This document shows, piece after piece, positions 34,957 through 45,312 of a stretch of 64,000 nt of DNA (position 1 is its first letter; every line of letters starts with the position of its first letter). Source of the stretch: Gemmatimonadota bacterium (GTDB lineage Bacteria; Gemmatimonadota; Gemmatimonadetes; Longimicrobiales; Gaopeijiaceae); NCBI GenBank assembly GCA_009841165.1, contig VXMI01000157.1:1-64000 (forward strand). The letters are read 5' to 3'. The notes under the pieces were generated by a model. The model did no database searches. It saw nothing but the letters and a program-made list of their open reading frames with translations, and was not told where the DNA came from. The translations under genes were made by a program, and so were the position numbers.

Positions 34957-35376
34957 TCAGCCGCCCTGCGCCGCCGTTCCTCCGTCCGACGACCTGGTGC
35001 CGGAAGCAGCCTCGCCGGCGGCCTTCCCGACGGCGCTGCCCCCTTCCGCCCCCGGCTTTCCGGATTCCCGCGAAGACGATGAAGACGGCACGGCACCGCC
35101 GGCGGAATCCGATCCGGCATTCCCGTTGCCCGCTCCACGGGCAGATTCCCCTGCTCCAGCCCCGGCCTCCTCGCGCGCCCGCTTCCGATAGTCTTCCGAG
35201 CGGTAGTCCGTGATGTAGAACCCATCGCCCTTGAAGAGCAACCCGGCGCCACCGGAGATCAGCCTTTCCGCGCCGTGGCCGCAATCGGGACACGGTGCGC
35301 CCGGCTGGTCGCTCATCCTCTGGAAGACTTCGAAATCGCGACCGCAGTCGCGGCATCGGTATTCGTAGGTCGGCAT
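34957..35376 (-). CDS. FmdB-type zinc-ribbon protein
   Basis: Predicted 139-aa protein. The first 65 residues form the FmdB/CxxC_CXXC_SSSS domain: PTYEYRCRDCGRDFEVFQ and CPDCGHGAERLISGG, a four-cysteine zinc ribbon, then FKGDGFYITDYR. The remaining half is a low-complexity Gly/Ala/Ser/Glu tail with no fold signal. ATG 35376 is preferred to 35409 since the family begins MPTYEY. Function in bacteria is uncertain. It sits directly before argS. Confidence 0.85.
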   Translation of the reverse strand: MPTYEYRCRDCGRDFEVFQRMSDQPGAPCPDCGHGAERLISGGAGLLFKGDGFYITDYRSEDYRKRAREEAGAGAGESARGAGNGNAGSDSAGGAVPSSSSSRESGKPGAEGGSAVGKAAGEAASGTRSSDGGTAAQGG

Positions 35377-35485
35377 CGGCAGATTCGAACGTAAGACCGG
35401 GAGAATCACGGAGGCGCGGACGGACCGGTGGACCCGAACCGCGCGCGCTTCAATGATAACATGACGGCCGCACAGTCATCCGCGG

Positions 35486-37033
35486 TCAACGGGGATTCTC
35501 GTAAGTCCCCCACAGCCCGCGCAGAACCTCGCTGATCTCGCCGAGAGTGGCGCCGCCCTTCACCGCATCGATCATTACCGGAAGCAGGTTCTCGTCGCTG
35601 GCGGCGGCATCCCGGACCCGCCGCAACAGATCCCGCACCGCATCACCGTCACGCCGAACCCTGAACGCCGCAACCGCCTCGGTCTGCCGCGCCTCCAGCG
35701 CGCGGAAGTCGGGCCCGCGTTGCGCCTCGTGCACGTCTTCCGTCCGGTAGCGGTTCACCCCCACGACCACCCGCTCGCCGGCTTCGATCTCCAGCTGATG
35801 CCGGTACGCGGCGCGGTGAATCGCCTCCTGCATGAAGGGGATCGCACCCGCGGACCCTCCCATCTCCTCGATCCTGTCCATCAGCGCCAGCGCCTCCGAC
35901 TCCACCCGATCCGTCAGATGCTCGACAAGAAAACTGCCGCCGAGCGGATCGACCCACTCCGCGACCCCCGATTCCTCCGCCAGAATCTGCTGGGTGCGCA
36001 GCGCGAGCGCCGCCGCTTCGGCGCTGGGCAGCGACAGAGCCTCGTCGTAGCCGTTCGTGTGCAGCGACTGCGTCCCCCCGAGCACACCCGCCAAGGCCTG
36101 TATGGCGACCCGCACCACGTTGTTGAGGTGTTGCTGGGCCGTCAGCGTCGAACCGCCGGTCTGCGTGTGGAACCGCAGGCGGCACGACCGGTCAGACGCA
36201 CCAAAGCGTTCCCTCATCAGCCGTGCCCAGATCCGCCGGGCGGCGCGAAACTTCGCGACCTCCTCGAACAGATCGTTGTGGGCGGCGAAGAAGAACGAAA
36301 TGCGCGGCGCGAACCCCTCCAGTTCGATGCCGCCGGCGAGCGCCCGGCGCACGTATTCCACCCCGTTCGCAAGCGTGAATGCGACTTCCTGGGCCGCCGT
36401 GGAGCCCGCTTCACGAATGTGGTAGCCCGAAACCGAGATGCCGTTCCACCTGGGCAGTTCGGCCGCACAGAACGCCATCAGGTCGCTCACCAGCCGCAGC
36501 GACGGCCCCACCGGATAGATGTACGTCCCGCGCGCGAGGTACTCCTTCAGGATGTCGTTCTGAACCGTTCCCCTCAGTTCGCCGCGCCCCACGCCGGTCT
36601 CGTCCGCAACGGCGGTGTACAGTGCCAGCAGTACCGGGGCGGTGGCGTTGATGGTCATCGAGCAGGAGATGCGGCCGAGGTCGATGCCGTGGAGGAGCGT
36701 GTGCATGTCCGCGAGGGAGTCGATGGCCACACCGACCCGCCCCACTTCTCCGGCGGCCAGGGGAGAATCGGAATCCAGGCCCATCTGCGTGGGCAGGTCG
36801 AACGCAACGGACAGGCCCGTCGTCCCCTGGTTCAGCAGGAAGTGGTAGCGGCGGTTGGTCTCCTCGGCAGTGCCGAAACCGGCGTACTGGCGCATCGTCC
36901 AGCGCCGTCCCCGGTACATGGTGGGGTAGATGCCACGGGTGAAGGGAAAGCGCCCCGGCTCTCCCAGATCCGCCTCGCGCTGGAACCCCTCCGGCAGCCC
37001 GTCGAAGGCCGCCCCGGCGTCTTCCGGTTTCAC
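35486..37033 (-). CDS. Methylmalonyl-CoA mutase large subunit without B12 domain
   Basis: Predicted 515-aa catalytic subunit converting methylmalonyl-CoA and succinyl-CoA. Motifs are [73 protein letters not shown] and [14 protein letters not shown]. The chain ends after the TIM barrel ([12 protein letters not shown]), so the cobalamin-binding DxHxxG domain must be a separate protein, not found here. GTG 37033 overlaps the biotin-carrier stop (GTGA). Together with the carboxylase genes upstream it forms the propionyl-CoA to succinyl-CoA route. Confidence 0.92.
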   Translation of the reverse strand: MKPEDAGAAFDGLPEGFQREADLGEPGRFPFTRGIYPTMYRGRRWTMRQYAGFGTAEETNRRYHFLLNQGTTGLSVAFDLPTQMGLDSDSPLAAGEVGRVGVAIDSLADMHTLLHGIDLGRISCSMTINATAPVLLALYTAVADETGVGRGELRGTVQNDILKEYLARGTYIYPVGPSLRLVSDLMAFCAAELPRWNGISVSGYHIREAGSTAAQEVAFTLANGVEYVRRALAGGIELEGFAPRISFFFAAHNDLFEEVAKFRAARRIWARLMRERFGASDRSCRLRFHTQTGGSTLTAQQHLNNVVRVAIQALAGVLGGTQSLHTNGYDEALSLPSAEAAALALRTQQILAEESGVAEWVDPLGGSFLVEHLTDRVESEALALMDRIEEMGGSAGAIPFMQEAIHRAAYRHQLEIEAGERVVVGVNRYRTEDVHEAQRGPDFRALEARQTEAVAAFRVRRDGDAVRDLLRRVRDAAASDENLLPVMIDAVKGGATLGEISEVLRGLWGTYENPR

Positions 37034-37575
37034 TCCGCCTCGACCTCGCCGAACTCCACCAGCACCTGCCCCTTCGCGACAGCGTCCCCCGCGCCGACCT
37101 GAATCCGCGCGACGCGCGCGGCGGCGGGGGCGCGCAGCTCGTTCTCCATCTTCATCGCCTCGACGATCATGACCGTCTCGCCCGCGTCCACGACCGCGCC
37201 TTCCTCCACCTCCACCCGCACCACCAGTCCCGGCATCGGCGCCTTGAGGGGGGCGATCGCGGTCCTTCCGGCGGAGATGGCGGAGAGCGCCCTGACCTTC
37301 GCCTGGCGCTCGTCCAGGACCTCGACTGAAAACGAGCATCCGCCCAGGTCGATCTCCCATCTGCCACGTCCGCCGTCCCGGGCCATGAGCGGCACGGACG
37401 CACCATCCAGGAGCAGGGAATGCCCGATGGGCGGACTCGTCACCACCAGCGAGGCCTCGCGGCGCCTTCCGTCGATGACGACCCCGCCGTCCGCCTCGAC
37501 GACCACATCGTGATCCTCGCCCCGCAGCGAAACCACGTAGCGGCTCGGTCGGGTCGACATCGACGCTTCACCCAT
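37030..37575 (-). CDS. Biotin carboxyl carrier protein of acyl-CoA carboxylase
   Basis: Predicted 181-aa protein. The C-terminal 75 residues are a biotinyl domain with the biotinylation site EAMKMEN and the preceding [18 protein letters not shown]. The N-terminal part is beta-rich and resembles the BT linker region of 3-methylcrotonyl- or propionyl-CoA carboxylase alpha chains, which here is split from the biotin carboxylase. ATG 37575 overlaps the carboxylase stop by eight bases; ATG 37560 is an alternative. It passes carboxyl groups from AccC to the carboxyltransferase. Confidence 0.9.
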   Translation of the reverse strand: MGEASMSTRPSRYVVSLRGEDHDVVVEADGGVVIDGRRREASLVVTSPPIGHSLLLDGASVPLMARDGGRGRWEIDLGGCSFSVEVLDERQAKVRALSAISAGRTAIAPLKAPMPGLVVRVEVEEGAVVDAGETVMIVEAMKMENELRAPAAARVARIQVGAGDAVAKGQVLVEFGEVEAE

Positions 37576-39055
37576 GAGCACGGCGCTGCCAGTCCCCCAA
37601 TGGTGTCCCGCCGCCTCCGATGCGCGGGGCTGCCCGCTCTTCGCGTCTCCGATGCTCCAGGAGCGCCGACGCCGCGATCAGGGCTTCCCGTTCCGCCGCC
37701 GACATCGCGGCGTCCAGCAGATCGGGATGCTCCGTGAGATACGCGGTCGACAGGCGGCCTTCGCGGAAGTCGGGCTCGTCCATGATCCGGCTCAGAAGCG
37801 GTGCGCAGGTCGCGATACCGCCGATCCTCAACTCCCCGAGCGCACGCTTCATCCGCTGCACCGTTCCACGGCGGTCCGGGGCCCAGGTGATCAGCTTGCC
37901 CAGCAGCGGATCGTAGTGAAGTCCGATCTCCGATCCGCGAGCGATCCCGCCGTCCCAGCGCACCCCCGCCCCGTGCGGCGGCACGAACTCGTCGACGATC
38001 CCGGTGACGGGAAGGAACCCGTCGAACGGGGACTCGCTGGTGATTCGGCATTCCAGCGCGTGACCTCGCAACGGGATTTCCTCCTGGCGCAGCGGCAGCG
38101 GTTCCCCCGAGGCGACCCGGAACTGCCACTCCACCAGATCCACCCCCGTCACCAGCTCCGTCACCGGATGCTCGACCTGCAACCGCGTGTTCATCTCCAG
38201 GAAGAAGAACTCACCCCCCGCGTGCAGAAACTCGACCGTGCCGGCGCCGACGTAGTCCACCGCCCTGGCCGCCCGCGCCGCGGCCGCTCCCATTCGGCGC
38301 CGCTCCTCCGGACCAATGAGCGGCGACGGCGCTTCCTCGACGAGCTTCTGATGGCGTCTCTGGATCGAACATTCCCGCTCGAACAGGTGCACGACGTTGC
38401 CGTGCGTGTCCCCGAACAGCTGGATCTCGATGTGACGGGGTCGTTCCAGGTAGCGCTCCACGTACACGCTGCCGTCGCCGAAGGCCGCTTCGGACTCGCG
38501 CACCGCAGCATCGAACGCGCCGCCAACCTCGTCCACCGTGCGGACGACGCGCATCCCCTTCCCCCCTCCCCCGGCAGCCGCCTTGAGCACGACCGGGAAG
38601 CCGACCGACTCGGCCGCGCGGCGCGCTTCACTCCGCGAACCAAGGGACGTGTTTGTCCCGGGCACGACGGGAACTCCCGCCGCAGCCATCCGCTGCCGCG
38701 CCTCCGTCTTGTCCCCCATCGCCCGGATCGTGCTTGCGGCGGGACCCACGAACACGTGCCCCGCGTCGACCACCGCCTCGGCGAAATCCCCGCGCTCCGC
38801 GAGGAAGCCGTAGCCGGGGTGGACCGCCTGCGCCCGTGAGCGCCTCGCGACGTCGAGGATCCGGTCGACGGCCAGGTAGCTCTCCGACGCGCGAGCGGGT
38901 CCGACGCAGTACGCCTCGTCGGCGTGCATGACATGGGGCGAGCCCCGGTCCGCCTCCGAAAAGACCGCGATCGTACGGATTCCGAGTTCGCGCGCGCCGC
39001 GGATTACGCGGAGCGCGATTTCCCCCCGGTTGGCGACAAGTACGGATTCGAGCAA
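37568..39055 (-). CDS. accC: Biotin carboxylase subunit of propionyl/acetyl-CoA carboxylase
   Basis: Predicted 495-aa ATP-grasp enzyme that carboxylates biotin. Motifs are VLVANRGEIALRVIR, HPGYGFLAE, the ATP loop KAAAGGGGKGMRVV, ERECSIQRRHQKLVEEAPS and FLEMNTRLQVEHPVTE. The start is TTG 39055; no better codon fits the conserved N-terminus. Because the operon has a propionyl-type carboxyltransferase and a mutase, its physiological partner is more likely propionyl-CoA carboxylase than fatty-acid acetyl-CoA carboxylase; the symbol is therefore provisional. Confidence 0.9.
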   Translation of the reverse strand: MLESVLVANRGEIALRVIRGARELGIRTIAVFSEADRGSPHVMHADEAYCVGPARASESYLAVDRILDVARRSRAQAVHPGYGFLAERGDFAEAVVDAGHVFVGPAASTIRAMGDKTEARQRMAAAGVPVVPGTNTSLGSRSEARRAAESVGFPVVLKAAAGGGGKGMRVVRTVDEVGGAFDAAVRESEAAFGDGSVYVERYLERPRHIEIQLFGDTHGNVVHLFERECSIQRRHQKLVEEAPSPLIGPEERRRMGAAAARAARAVDYVGAGTVEFLHAGGEFFFLEMNTRLQVEHPVTELVTGVDLVEWQFRVASGEPLPLRQEEIPLRGHALECRITSESPFDGFLPVTGIVDEFVPPHGAGVRWDGGIARGSEIGLHYDPLLGKLITWAPDRRGTVQRMKRALGELRIGGIATCAPLLSRIMDEPDFREGRLSTAYLTEHPDLLDAAMSAAEREALIAASALLEHRRREERAAPRIGGGGTPLGDWQRRAHG

Positions 39056-39174
39056 GGCGTGCGCCCGGTGCCCCCGGCCCCCGCGCCGTTCAACGTCGGC
39101 CTTGTCTCCCGGCGTAGTACGCCGAACGGCAGCTGCGTGGGCGGATCGTGGATGTGACTGGGTTGGGTCGGAAT

Positions 39175-40137
39175 TCAGGACCGGTTAATGGTACCCACGA
39201 TCGTGGTCTCCGCGCCATCGCGCCAGATCCTGAATTCGATCTCCTCGTCTTCCGTGTAGGAAGCCAGAATCCGGCGCAGCTCCGCCACATCGTCGACCGT
39301 CCGTCCCTCGACGCTCACCACGACGTCTCCGGGCCTCAGGCCCAGCGCCGAGTCTTCTTCGGCATCGGCGACGAGCACGCCCTCCGAGGTGCCGAAATAG
39401 GCGCCCAGCCCGGGGTTCAACTCGATCAGATCCAGGCCGTGCGTACCGAAGTACGCAAAGTCGTACCTCCAGTCGTGCAGCTCATCGGGGCTGAACCTTG
39501 GCAGCACGGTGACGTCGGCATCGCCGCCGGGGTACACCACGTACGGCCATTCGATATCCTCGTAGCGTTCGCGCACCCCCTCCATCATTTCCCGCACCCG
39601 CTCATTCACGTCGCGCAGGTGGATGCTCAGTGTATCGAGCGTGGGACGCATGAGCGTCGTGGAGAATCCCAGGTGCTCGGGAAACACGGTGAGGGTCAGC
39701 GATTCGCCCTCGCGGTCGACTCCGACTTCGACCGCGTCGCCTTCCGTCACTTCGCTCATCAGGGCTCGCAGGCGCCTCTCGGGCGACCATGGGCCGGTTC
39801 CCGACCGCGACTCTTCATCCAGGGGCTCGGAGAGAATGTGTCCGGAGATCGATACGATCAGATCCCCCTCGAGAATCCCCGCATCCTCCGCCGGGCCACC
39901 GCGAGACAGTCCGCTGACCACGACCCCGCCGCCTTCTCCGGGGACCGTTTCACCCAGGTACACACCGAGCATCGGCCGGGCGTCACCGGTCACCCACAAC
40001 ACCCGACCCCTGCGGTCGCGCTCCTCGCGCTCTTCCTGCGCCAGGGTGGCCGGAGACCACGCCAACGAAGCGAACACCCCAAACACTGCGAAGGACAACA
40101 ACCCGCTCACATTCTTCTGCAATCCCGACGTTCCCAT
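39175..40137 (-). CDS. Exported double-PDZ protein without protease domain
   Basis: Predicted 320-aa periplasmic protein. A signal peptide (SFAVFGVFASLAWSPATLAQ) is followed by a first PDZ domain (GVYLGETVPGEGGGVVVSGL, GGPAEDAGILEGDLIVSISG), an acidic helical middle, and a second PDZ-like domain near the C-terminus (GVLVADAEEDSALGLRPGD, VVVSVEGRTVDDVAELR). The trypsin-like catalytic domain of DegP/HtrA proteins is absent, so it may be an adaptor or chaperone. ATG 40137 follows GGAGAAGGGAACCAGG. It lies between the carboxyltransferase and biotin carboxylase genes, which looks accidental. Confidence 0.85.
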   Translation of the reverse strand: MGTSGLQKNVSGLLSFAVFGVFASLAWSPATLAQEEREERDRRGRVLWVTGDARPMLGVYLGETVPGEGGGVVVSGLSRGGPAEDAGILEGDLIVSISGHILSEPLDEESRSGTGPWSPERRLRALMSEVTEGDAVEVGVDREGESLTLTVFPEHLGFSTTLMRPTLDTLSIHLRDVNERVREMMEGVRERYEDIEWPYVVYPGGDADVTVLPRFSPDELHDWRYDFAYFGTHGLDLIELNPGLGAYFGTSEGVLVADAEEDSALGLRPGDVVVSVEGRTVDDVAELRRILASYTEDEEIEFRIWRDGAETTIVGTINRS

Positions 40138-40261
40138 CCTGGTTCCCTTCTCCGTTGGTGTCGCAGCCCCCGGCACACCCCTGCTCAGGCTACTCGGCAG
40201 GTGAGACGCACAAGTCGGCCGAGGGGTTGCACGGGGAAACCGGCAGATCGGGCACGGACTG

Positions 40262-41812
40262 CTACAGCGGGATGTTGCCGTGTTTTTTCGGGGGGTTCGT
40301 ATCCCGCTTTCGGGAGAGCATGTCGAGGGCGTTGATCAGACGGGGGCGCGTGTCGCGGGGATCGATCACGTCGTCCACATATCCTCGTGCCGCCGCTACG
40401 AACGGATGCGCGAACTTCTCCCTGTATTCCGCCATCCTCGCCTCGGTCGTGGCCGCGGGATCGTCGGATGCGGCGATCTCCTTCCGGAACAGGATCTCCA
40501 CCGCGCCCTTGGGACCCATGACCGCGATCTCCGCCCAGGGCCAGGCCAGATTGATGTCGCCCCGCACGTGCTTCGAGTTCATGACGTCGTATGCGCCGCC
40601 GTACGCCTTCCGGGTGATCACGGTGACCTTCGGCACGGTGGCTTCACAGAACGCATACAGAAGCTTGGCACCGTGCCGGATGATCCCCCCGTGCTCCTGG
40701 CTCACCCCGGGCAGGAATCCCGGGACATCCTCGAACACCACCAGCGGGATGTTGAACGCGTCGCAAAACCGCACGAAGCGGGCACCCTTGTCCGAGCTGT
40801 CGATGTCCAGCACTCCGGCCAGGACCGCGGGCTGGTTGGCCACGATGCCCACGGAATGGCCACCCAGGTGCGCGAAGCCGGTGATCAGGTTGCGCGCGAA
40901 GTCGGCGTGCACCTCGTGGAACTCGCCATCGTCCACGACCTCCCGGACGATCTCGACGATGTCGTAGGGACGATTGGGATTCTCGGGCACGATATCGAGC
41001 AACGTGTGACTTCGGCGGTCGTGGGGATCGCTGCCCGGGCCCGGCGGGGGACGCTTCGTGTTGTTTTGCGGGATGTAGCGGAAGAGGCGCCTGACGGCTG
41101 CCAGCGACTCGGCCTCGCTGTCGTGCGCGAAGTGGGCGACACCCGAGGTTCCGGCGTGAACGTCGGCGCCGCCGAGCCCCTCCTTGTCGATGTCCTCATG
41201 GGTGACGGCCCTGACGACCTCGGGTCCCGTCACGAACATGAAGCTCGTGCCCCGCACCATGTACACGAAGTCGGTGATCGCCGGGGAGTAGACGGCACCG
41301 CCGGCGCAGGGGCCGAGAATCACGCTCACCTGCGGGATCACCCCCGAAGCCAGCGTGTTGCGGAGGAAAATGTCCGCGTAGCCGCCCAGCGACACGACTC
41401 CTTCCTGGATGCGGGCGCCCCCGGAATCGTTGAGCCCTACGATGGGCGCTCCGTTCTTGAGGGCCAGCTCCTGGATCTTGACGATCTTTTCCGCGTGGGC
41501 CTCGCTGAGCGACCCGCCGAAGACCGTGAAGTCCTGGGAGAAGACGTACACCAGCCGGCCCCGTATCGTCCCGTATCCGGTGATCACTCCGTCACCCAGG
41601 ACCTTCCTCTCCGCCAACCCGAAGTCGGTGGAACGATGGGTGACGAATCGGTCCAGTTCCACGAAGGAATCGGCGTCCAGCAGCAGGTCGAGTCGTTCCC
41701 TGGCGGAAAGCTTGCCACGCGCGTGCTGGGCTCGCAGCCTTGCCTCTCCGCCACCCTTCGCCGCCTCGCGTTCGAGCGCTGCCAGACGTTCCAGTGACTC
41801 TTTCATGGTCAT
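40262..41812 (-). CDS. pccB: Acyl-CoA carboxylase carboxyltransferase (propionyl-CoA carboxylase beta)
   Basis: Predicted 516-aa carboxyltransferase transferring CO2 from biotin to an acyl-CoA, most likely propionyl-CoA. Motifs are [81 protein letters not shown] and [15 protein letters not shown]. Length matches PccB rather than the shorter AccD. It heads the carboxylase and mutase block and follows the binding-protein lipoprotein by 57 bases. Confidence 0.93.
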   Translation of the reverse strand: MTMKESLERLAALEREAAKGGGEARLRAQHARGKLSARERLDLLLDADSFVELDRFVTHRSTDFGLAERKVLGDGVITGYGTIRGRLVYVFSQDFTVFGGSLSEAHAEKIVKIQELALKNGAPIVGLNDSGGARIQEGVVSLGGYADIFLRNTLASGVIPQVSVILGPCAGGAVYSPAITDFVYMVRGTSFMFVTGPEVVRAVTHEDIDKEGLGGADVHAGTSGVAHFAHDSEAESLAAVRRLFRYIPQNNTKRPPPGPGSDPHDRRSHTLLDIVPENPNRPYDIVEIVREVVDDGEFHEVHADFARNLITGFAHLGGHSVGIVANQPAVLAGVLDIDSSDKGARFVRFCDAFNIPLVVFEDVPGFLPGVSQEHGGIIRHGAKLLYAFCEATVPKVTVITRKAYGGAYDVMNSKHVRGDINLAWPWAEIAVMGPKGAVEILFRKEIAASDDPAATTEARMAEYREKFAHPFVAAARGYVDDVIDPRDTRPRLINALDMLSRKRDTNPPKKHGNIPL

Positions 41813-41869
41813 CGGAATCGCGACGCGCCGGCCCCGGCCGGAAGCCTCATGCGGGTCGTGCTCCCCACA

Positions 41870-43447
41870 TCATCGCCCCGGGCCGGGCGGCGGGGCCGGA
41901 TCGGTGCCGACATGGTGAAGTTCACGGTTGTAGATCCTCACCGGGAAGTATTCCCTGGCCAGCCTGCCGTCCACGATCGAATAGGTCGCCGTGGCTCCCT
42001 CGAACAGGCGTAGTCGCTCGATCGCGTCACCAAGGCCACGGGAGCCACGGCGAAGTTGCCCGTAGGCGTCGAGAACCATGCGGAGGAGATCGAAGCCGGC
42101 GGCCGGAACCGGGCTGCGAAGCGTCCGGCGGAAGTGCTCCTCGTAGGCCGCTCGGAACTCGGCGGCAGGGTCGTTCGGGGCATCGGGGAGCGTGGTGCTC
42201 ACCGCGATGACCCGATTCGTGTGGCGAATGTCAACCGACTCGAGGACCGGGGCTGCGGTCCAGCCGGCCGTGCCCGCGACCTGGATATCCAGCGTATCCA
42301 GCCCGAAAAACGCGATTTGGGGCGCCAGCAGCACCACGTCGCCGGGCGGGGCGGCCACAACGAGCAGCTGGGGTGCCAGGGACTCGACCTGCTGCAGCTC
42401 CTGCGCGTATGTCGTGGTGCCGGGAATGTAGGGCAGCCTGCGCGTCACAACTCCTCCGAGCTCGAAGAAGCCGTCTTCGAAAGACGTCGCCTCGAGTGTG
42501 CCTTCGGGGCTGTCCGGGTGCACGACAACCGCGTCCACGTAGCCGAGCTGCGCCGTGGCTTGCGCCAGGGTGCGTCCCGCGCCCGGATCGCCGGCACCGA
42601 TGGTGTAGACCCCCGACCGCCGTGAGGGTAGTCGCCTGGCCGTGGGAGACAGAAGGGCAACGCGGTTCGGCGCCGCTCCGGCGGCGGCCTCGAGGTTCTC
42701 GTCCGAAAGGGGACCGAGGATGGCGGACGCCCCCCGGGACACCAGTGCCGAGACCGCACGCACGCTCCCCGAACGAGTGCCCTGGTTGTCCTCGAGGAGC
42801 AATTCCACCCGGACGCCCGCACGTCGGGCCATCGCCGCGGCAACCTCCATCCCCTCCGCGAAGAGCCTCGCGTACTCCCGGTTCGCCGGTGACCCCGACT
42901 CGGGAAGGATCGCGCCGATCACCGGCCACTGATCGACGACGCCCGAGAGTTCGGCGCGCAGCACGGCCTCGGCCGTCCGCAAGGCATCTCCTTCCGAACC
43001 TGCTCCCACCACGCGCCGGGCACGCGCGTGCGCTCGCCTCGTATCGCCCACGAAGGCGTGGCGCACGGCGAGTTCGGCGAAGAGCGGACCGATGCGCGGA
43101 TCGTCGTCGGTCCAGTCGTCGGCGACGTCGGCCAGAGCCATCAGGTCACGCCGGGAAACGCCTGCCACAGCGGCTTCGAGCTCGTCCAGCACCTTGCCGG
43201 TCACCGACTCGGCGGGCATGCCCACAAGCGCTGTGGCAACCGCCTCGAACTCGCCGGCGTCGAGCATGCCCTCGACCCACCCGACAGCCACCACCGTGTC
43301 CCCCGCGGGTGCGGCTTCCTCGGCGTCGGCGGGAAGTGGACCGCTGGCGGCAGGTGGCTCGCTCTCCGCTCCACCCGAGGCGCACCCGACCAGTCGACCG
43401 GCGAAGAGCGTGGCGATCAGGAGCGTCATTCTCGGTCTGTCCGTCAT
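41870..43447 (-). CDS. Lipoprotein with type-1 periplasmic-binding fold
   Basis: Predicted 525-aa lipoprotein: the signal peptide ends at a lipobox, RLVGC. After an Ala/Glu-rich helical region (about 30-190, TPR-like) comes a leucine/branched-chain amino-acid binding fold (VIGAILPESGSPANREYA, VELLLEDNQG, ASAILGPLSDENLEAAA, VVVHPDSPEG). The helical N-domain plus this fold is the architecture of LpoA, the activator of penicillin-binding protein 1A, so a cell-wall role is possible. A receptor for a small ligand is the other reading. It lies between rpsA and pccB on the minus strand. Confidence 0.75.
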   Translation of the reverse strand: MTDRPRMTLLIATLFAGRLVGCASGGAESEPPAASGPLPADAEEAAPAGDTVVAVGWVEGMLDAGEFEAVATALVGMPAESVTGKVLDELEAAVAGVSRRDLMALADVADDWTDDDPRIGPLFAELAVRHAFVGDTRRAHARARRVVGAGSEGDALRTAEAVLRAELSGVVDQWPVIGAILPESGSPANREYARLFAEGMEVAAAMARRAGVRVELLLEDNQGTRSGSVRAVSALVSRGASAILGPLSDENLEAAAGAAPNRVALLSPTARRLPSRRSGVYTIGAGDPGAGRTLAQATAQLGYVDAVVVHPDSPEGTLEATSFEDGFFELGGVVTRRLPYIPGTTTYAQELQQVESLAPQLLVVAAPPGDVVLLAPQIAFFGLDTLDIQVAGTAGWTAAPVLESVDIRHTNRVIAVSTTLPDAPNDPAAEFRAAYEEHFRRTLRSPVPAAGFDLLRMVLDAYGQLRRGSRGLGDAIERLRLFEGATATYSIVDGRLAREYFPVRIYNRELHHVGTDPAPPPGPGR

Positions 43448-43485
43448 GTCATGCGCCCTGGCGCTCCGGGCCCCTGGCAGGCCTC

Positions 43486-45312
43486 CTAGTCCTCCGAAAG
43501 GCTGGCTTCCTCTTGAGGATCAGCCTCCTCCTGAGCACCGGCCTCCTCCTGAGCAGCGGCGGCCTCCTCTTGAGCAGCGGCCTCCTCGGGTGCCCGCGAC
43601 TCCCCTCGCTGTGGCGCCTCCGTGACTTCGAGGACGATCCGCCGATCATCCGCGTCGGAGTTTATCACGCGCAGCGGGATGCTCTCCCCGACCCGGAAGT
43701 GCTCTTCGAGCGCGTCCGGCGACACCGCACTGTGCGATCCCGGAACAAACCCCTCGACGCCCTCGCCCAGGTCGACGACGACTCCCTTGTCCTGCAGCCG
43801 CACAACCGCGCCCTCCTGCTCATGACCCCTGGCGAACCGCAGCACCAGCTCAGGCCACGGATCGTCGTACAACTGCTTCAGGCCCAAGGAGATCCGCTTG
43901 TTGTCGGAGTCGACGTGCAGCACCATCACGTCCAGCTGCTCGCCCTTGTGCACGACTTCCGAGGGGTGCTCCACGCGCTTGGTCCAACTCATGTCCGAGA
44001 CATGAACAAGTCCGTCGATACCCGATTCGATTTCGACGAAGGCTCCGAAACTGGTGAGGTTCCGCACCGTGCCCGTGAGCCTCTTCCCCGTCGGATACTT
44101 GACCGGAAGCGCGAGCCACGGATCCTCCTGGATCTGCTTCATCCCGAGGGAGATCTTCTCCTCCCGGGGATCGACCTTGAGAACCACGGCCTCGATCTCG
44201 TCCCCGATCGAGACGAGCTTGGAGGGGTGCCGCACGTTGCGCGTCCACGACATCTCGGAGATGTGGACAAGCCCCTCGACACCCTTCTGCAGTTCCACGA
44301 AGGCTCCGTAGTTCGTGATCGAAACGACCCGTCCATGAACCCGGGCACCCACGGGATACCGCTCCTCGATGTCCGTCCAGGGATAGGGGAGGAGCTGCTT
44401 GAGTCCCAGCGAGATCCTCTCCCGGTCCCAGTCGATGTCCAGAACCTTCACGTCCAGGTTGCCGCCAACGTCGACGACTTCCGAAGGGTGGCCCACGCGC
44501 CCCCAGGACATGTCGGTGATGTGCAGCAGTCCGTCCAGGCCGCCAAGGTCGATGAAGGCTCCGAAGTCGGTGATGTTCTTCACCACACCTTCCCGAACCT
44601 GGCCCTTCAGGAGCTCCTTGACGAGCGTGGACCGCTTCTTCTCGCGCTCCCGCTCGAGGATGACCCGGCGGGACACGACGATGTTGCGGCGCCGCTTGTT
44701 GAGCTTGATGATCTTGAAGTCGTAGCGCTCCCCGATCAGCTCCTCGATGTTGGGGACTCTGCGCAGCGCGATCTGCGATCCGGGCAGGAACGCGTCCACG
44801 CCCATGATGTCGACGGTGACCCCGCCCTTGATCTTCCGGGTCAGAAGGCCCTTGACCGGCTCGTCCTTTTCATACGCTTCCTTGATCAGCTCCCAGACCC
44901 TCAGGAAGTCCGCCTTCTTCTTGGACAGGACGACCACGCCGTCCTCGTCTTCCAGGCTCTCGAGCAGCACCTCGACTTCCTGCCCGGGGTCGATCGAATC
45001 GGTGTCCTTGAACTCCTCGCGAGGCACGGCCCCTTCGCTCTTGAAGCCGAACTCGAGGATGACCGAGGAATCCGTGGTCCGCAGGACCCTGGCCTTGACG
45101 ATCTGGCCTTCCTTGACCGGACCGCGCGCCGTCTGGTGGTCGGAGAGCATCGCCTCGAAGTCGCCGCGGGAGACGTCGAGGATTTCCTCGCCGTAGGGGT
45201 CGTGAAGCAGCTCGGGGGAAATTCCTTCAGAAGGGAGCGTGCTGTCCGGAGAAGGGCCCTCGTCCGGTCCAATACCGTCAGGCGCCGGCGGGGTTTCTTG
45301 CATGTCGTTCAT
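43486..45312 (-). CDS. rpsA: 30S ribosomal protein S1
   Basis: Predicted 608-aa RNA-binding protein that helps load mRNA on the 30S subunit. Six S1 domains can be seen, the last four centred on DFGAFIDLGGLDGLLH, NYGAFVELQKGVEGLVH, SFGAFVEIESGIDGLVH and GVVVDLGEGVEGFVPG. The final 35 residues are a low-complexity Ala/Glu/Gln tail of repeated QEEA units. ATG 45312 is chosen over upstream starts because an acidic N-terminus of this length fits other S1 proteins. There is no Shine-Dalgarno sequence before it, which also holds for E. coli rpsA. It follows aroA-cmk, the usual cmk-rpsA order. Confidence 0.95.
   Translation of the reverse strand: MNDMQETPPAPDGIGPDEGPSPDSTLPSEGISPELLHDPYGEEILDVSRGDFEAMLSDHQTARGPVKEGQIVKARVLRTTDSSVILEFGFKSEGAVPREEFKDTDSIDPGQEVEVLLESLEDEDGVVVLSKKKADFLRVWELIKEAYEKDEPVKGLLTRKIKGGVTVDIMGVDAFLPGSQIALRRVPNIEELIGERYDFKIIKLNKRRRNIVVSRRVILEREREKKRSTLVKELLKGQVREGVVKNITDFGAFIDLGGLDGLLHITDMSWGRVGHPSEVVDVGGNLDVKVLDIDWDRERISLGLKQLLPYPWTDIEERYPVGARVHGRVVSITNYGAFVELQKGVEGLVHISEMSWTRNVRHPSKLVSIGDEIEAVVLKVDPREEKISLGMKQIQEDPWLALPVKYPTGKRLTGTVRNLTSFGAFVEIESGIDGLVHVSDMSWTKRVEHPSEVVHKGEQLDVMVLHVDSDNKRISLGLKQLYDDPWPELVLRFARGHEQEGAVVRLQDKGVVVDLGEGVEGFVPGSHSAVSPDALEEHFRVGESIPLRVINSDADDRRIVLEVTEAPQRGESRAPEEAAAQEEAAAAQEEAGAQEEADPQEEASLSED
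43505..43590 (-). repeat. Imperfect tandem repeat encoding the S1 tail
   Basis: About four copies of an 18- to 24-base unit, each with the core GCTCAGGAGGAGGC or a one-base variant on the minus strand, encode repeated (A)AQEEA blocks at the C-terminus of S1. Copy number could vary between strains by slippage. Confidence 0.7.
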
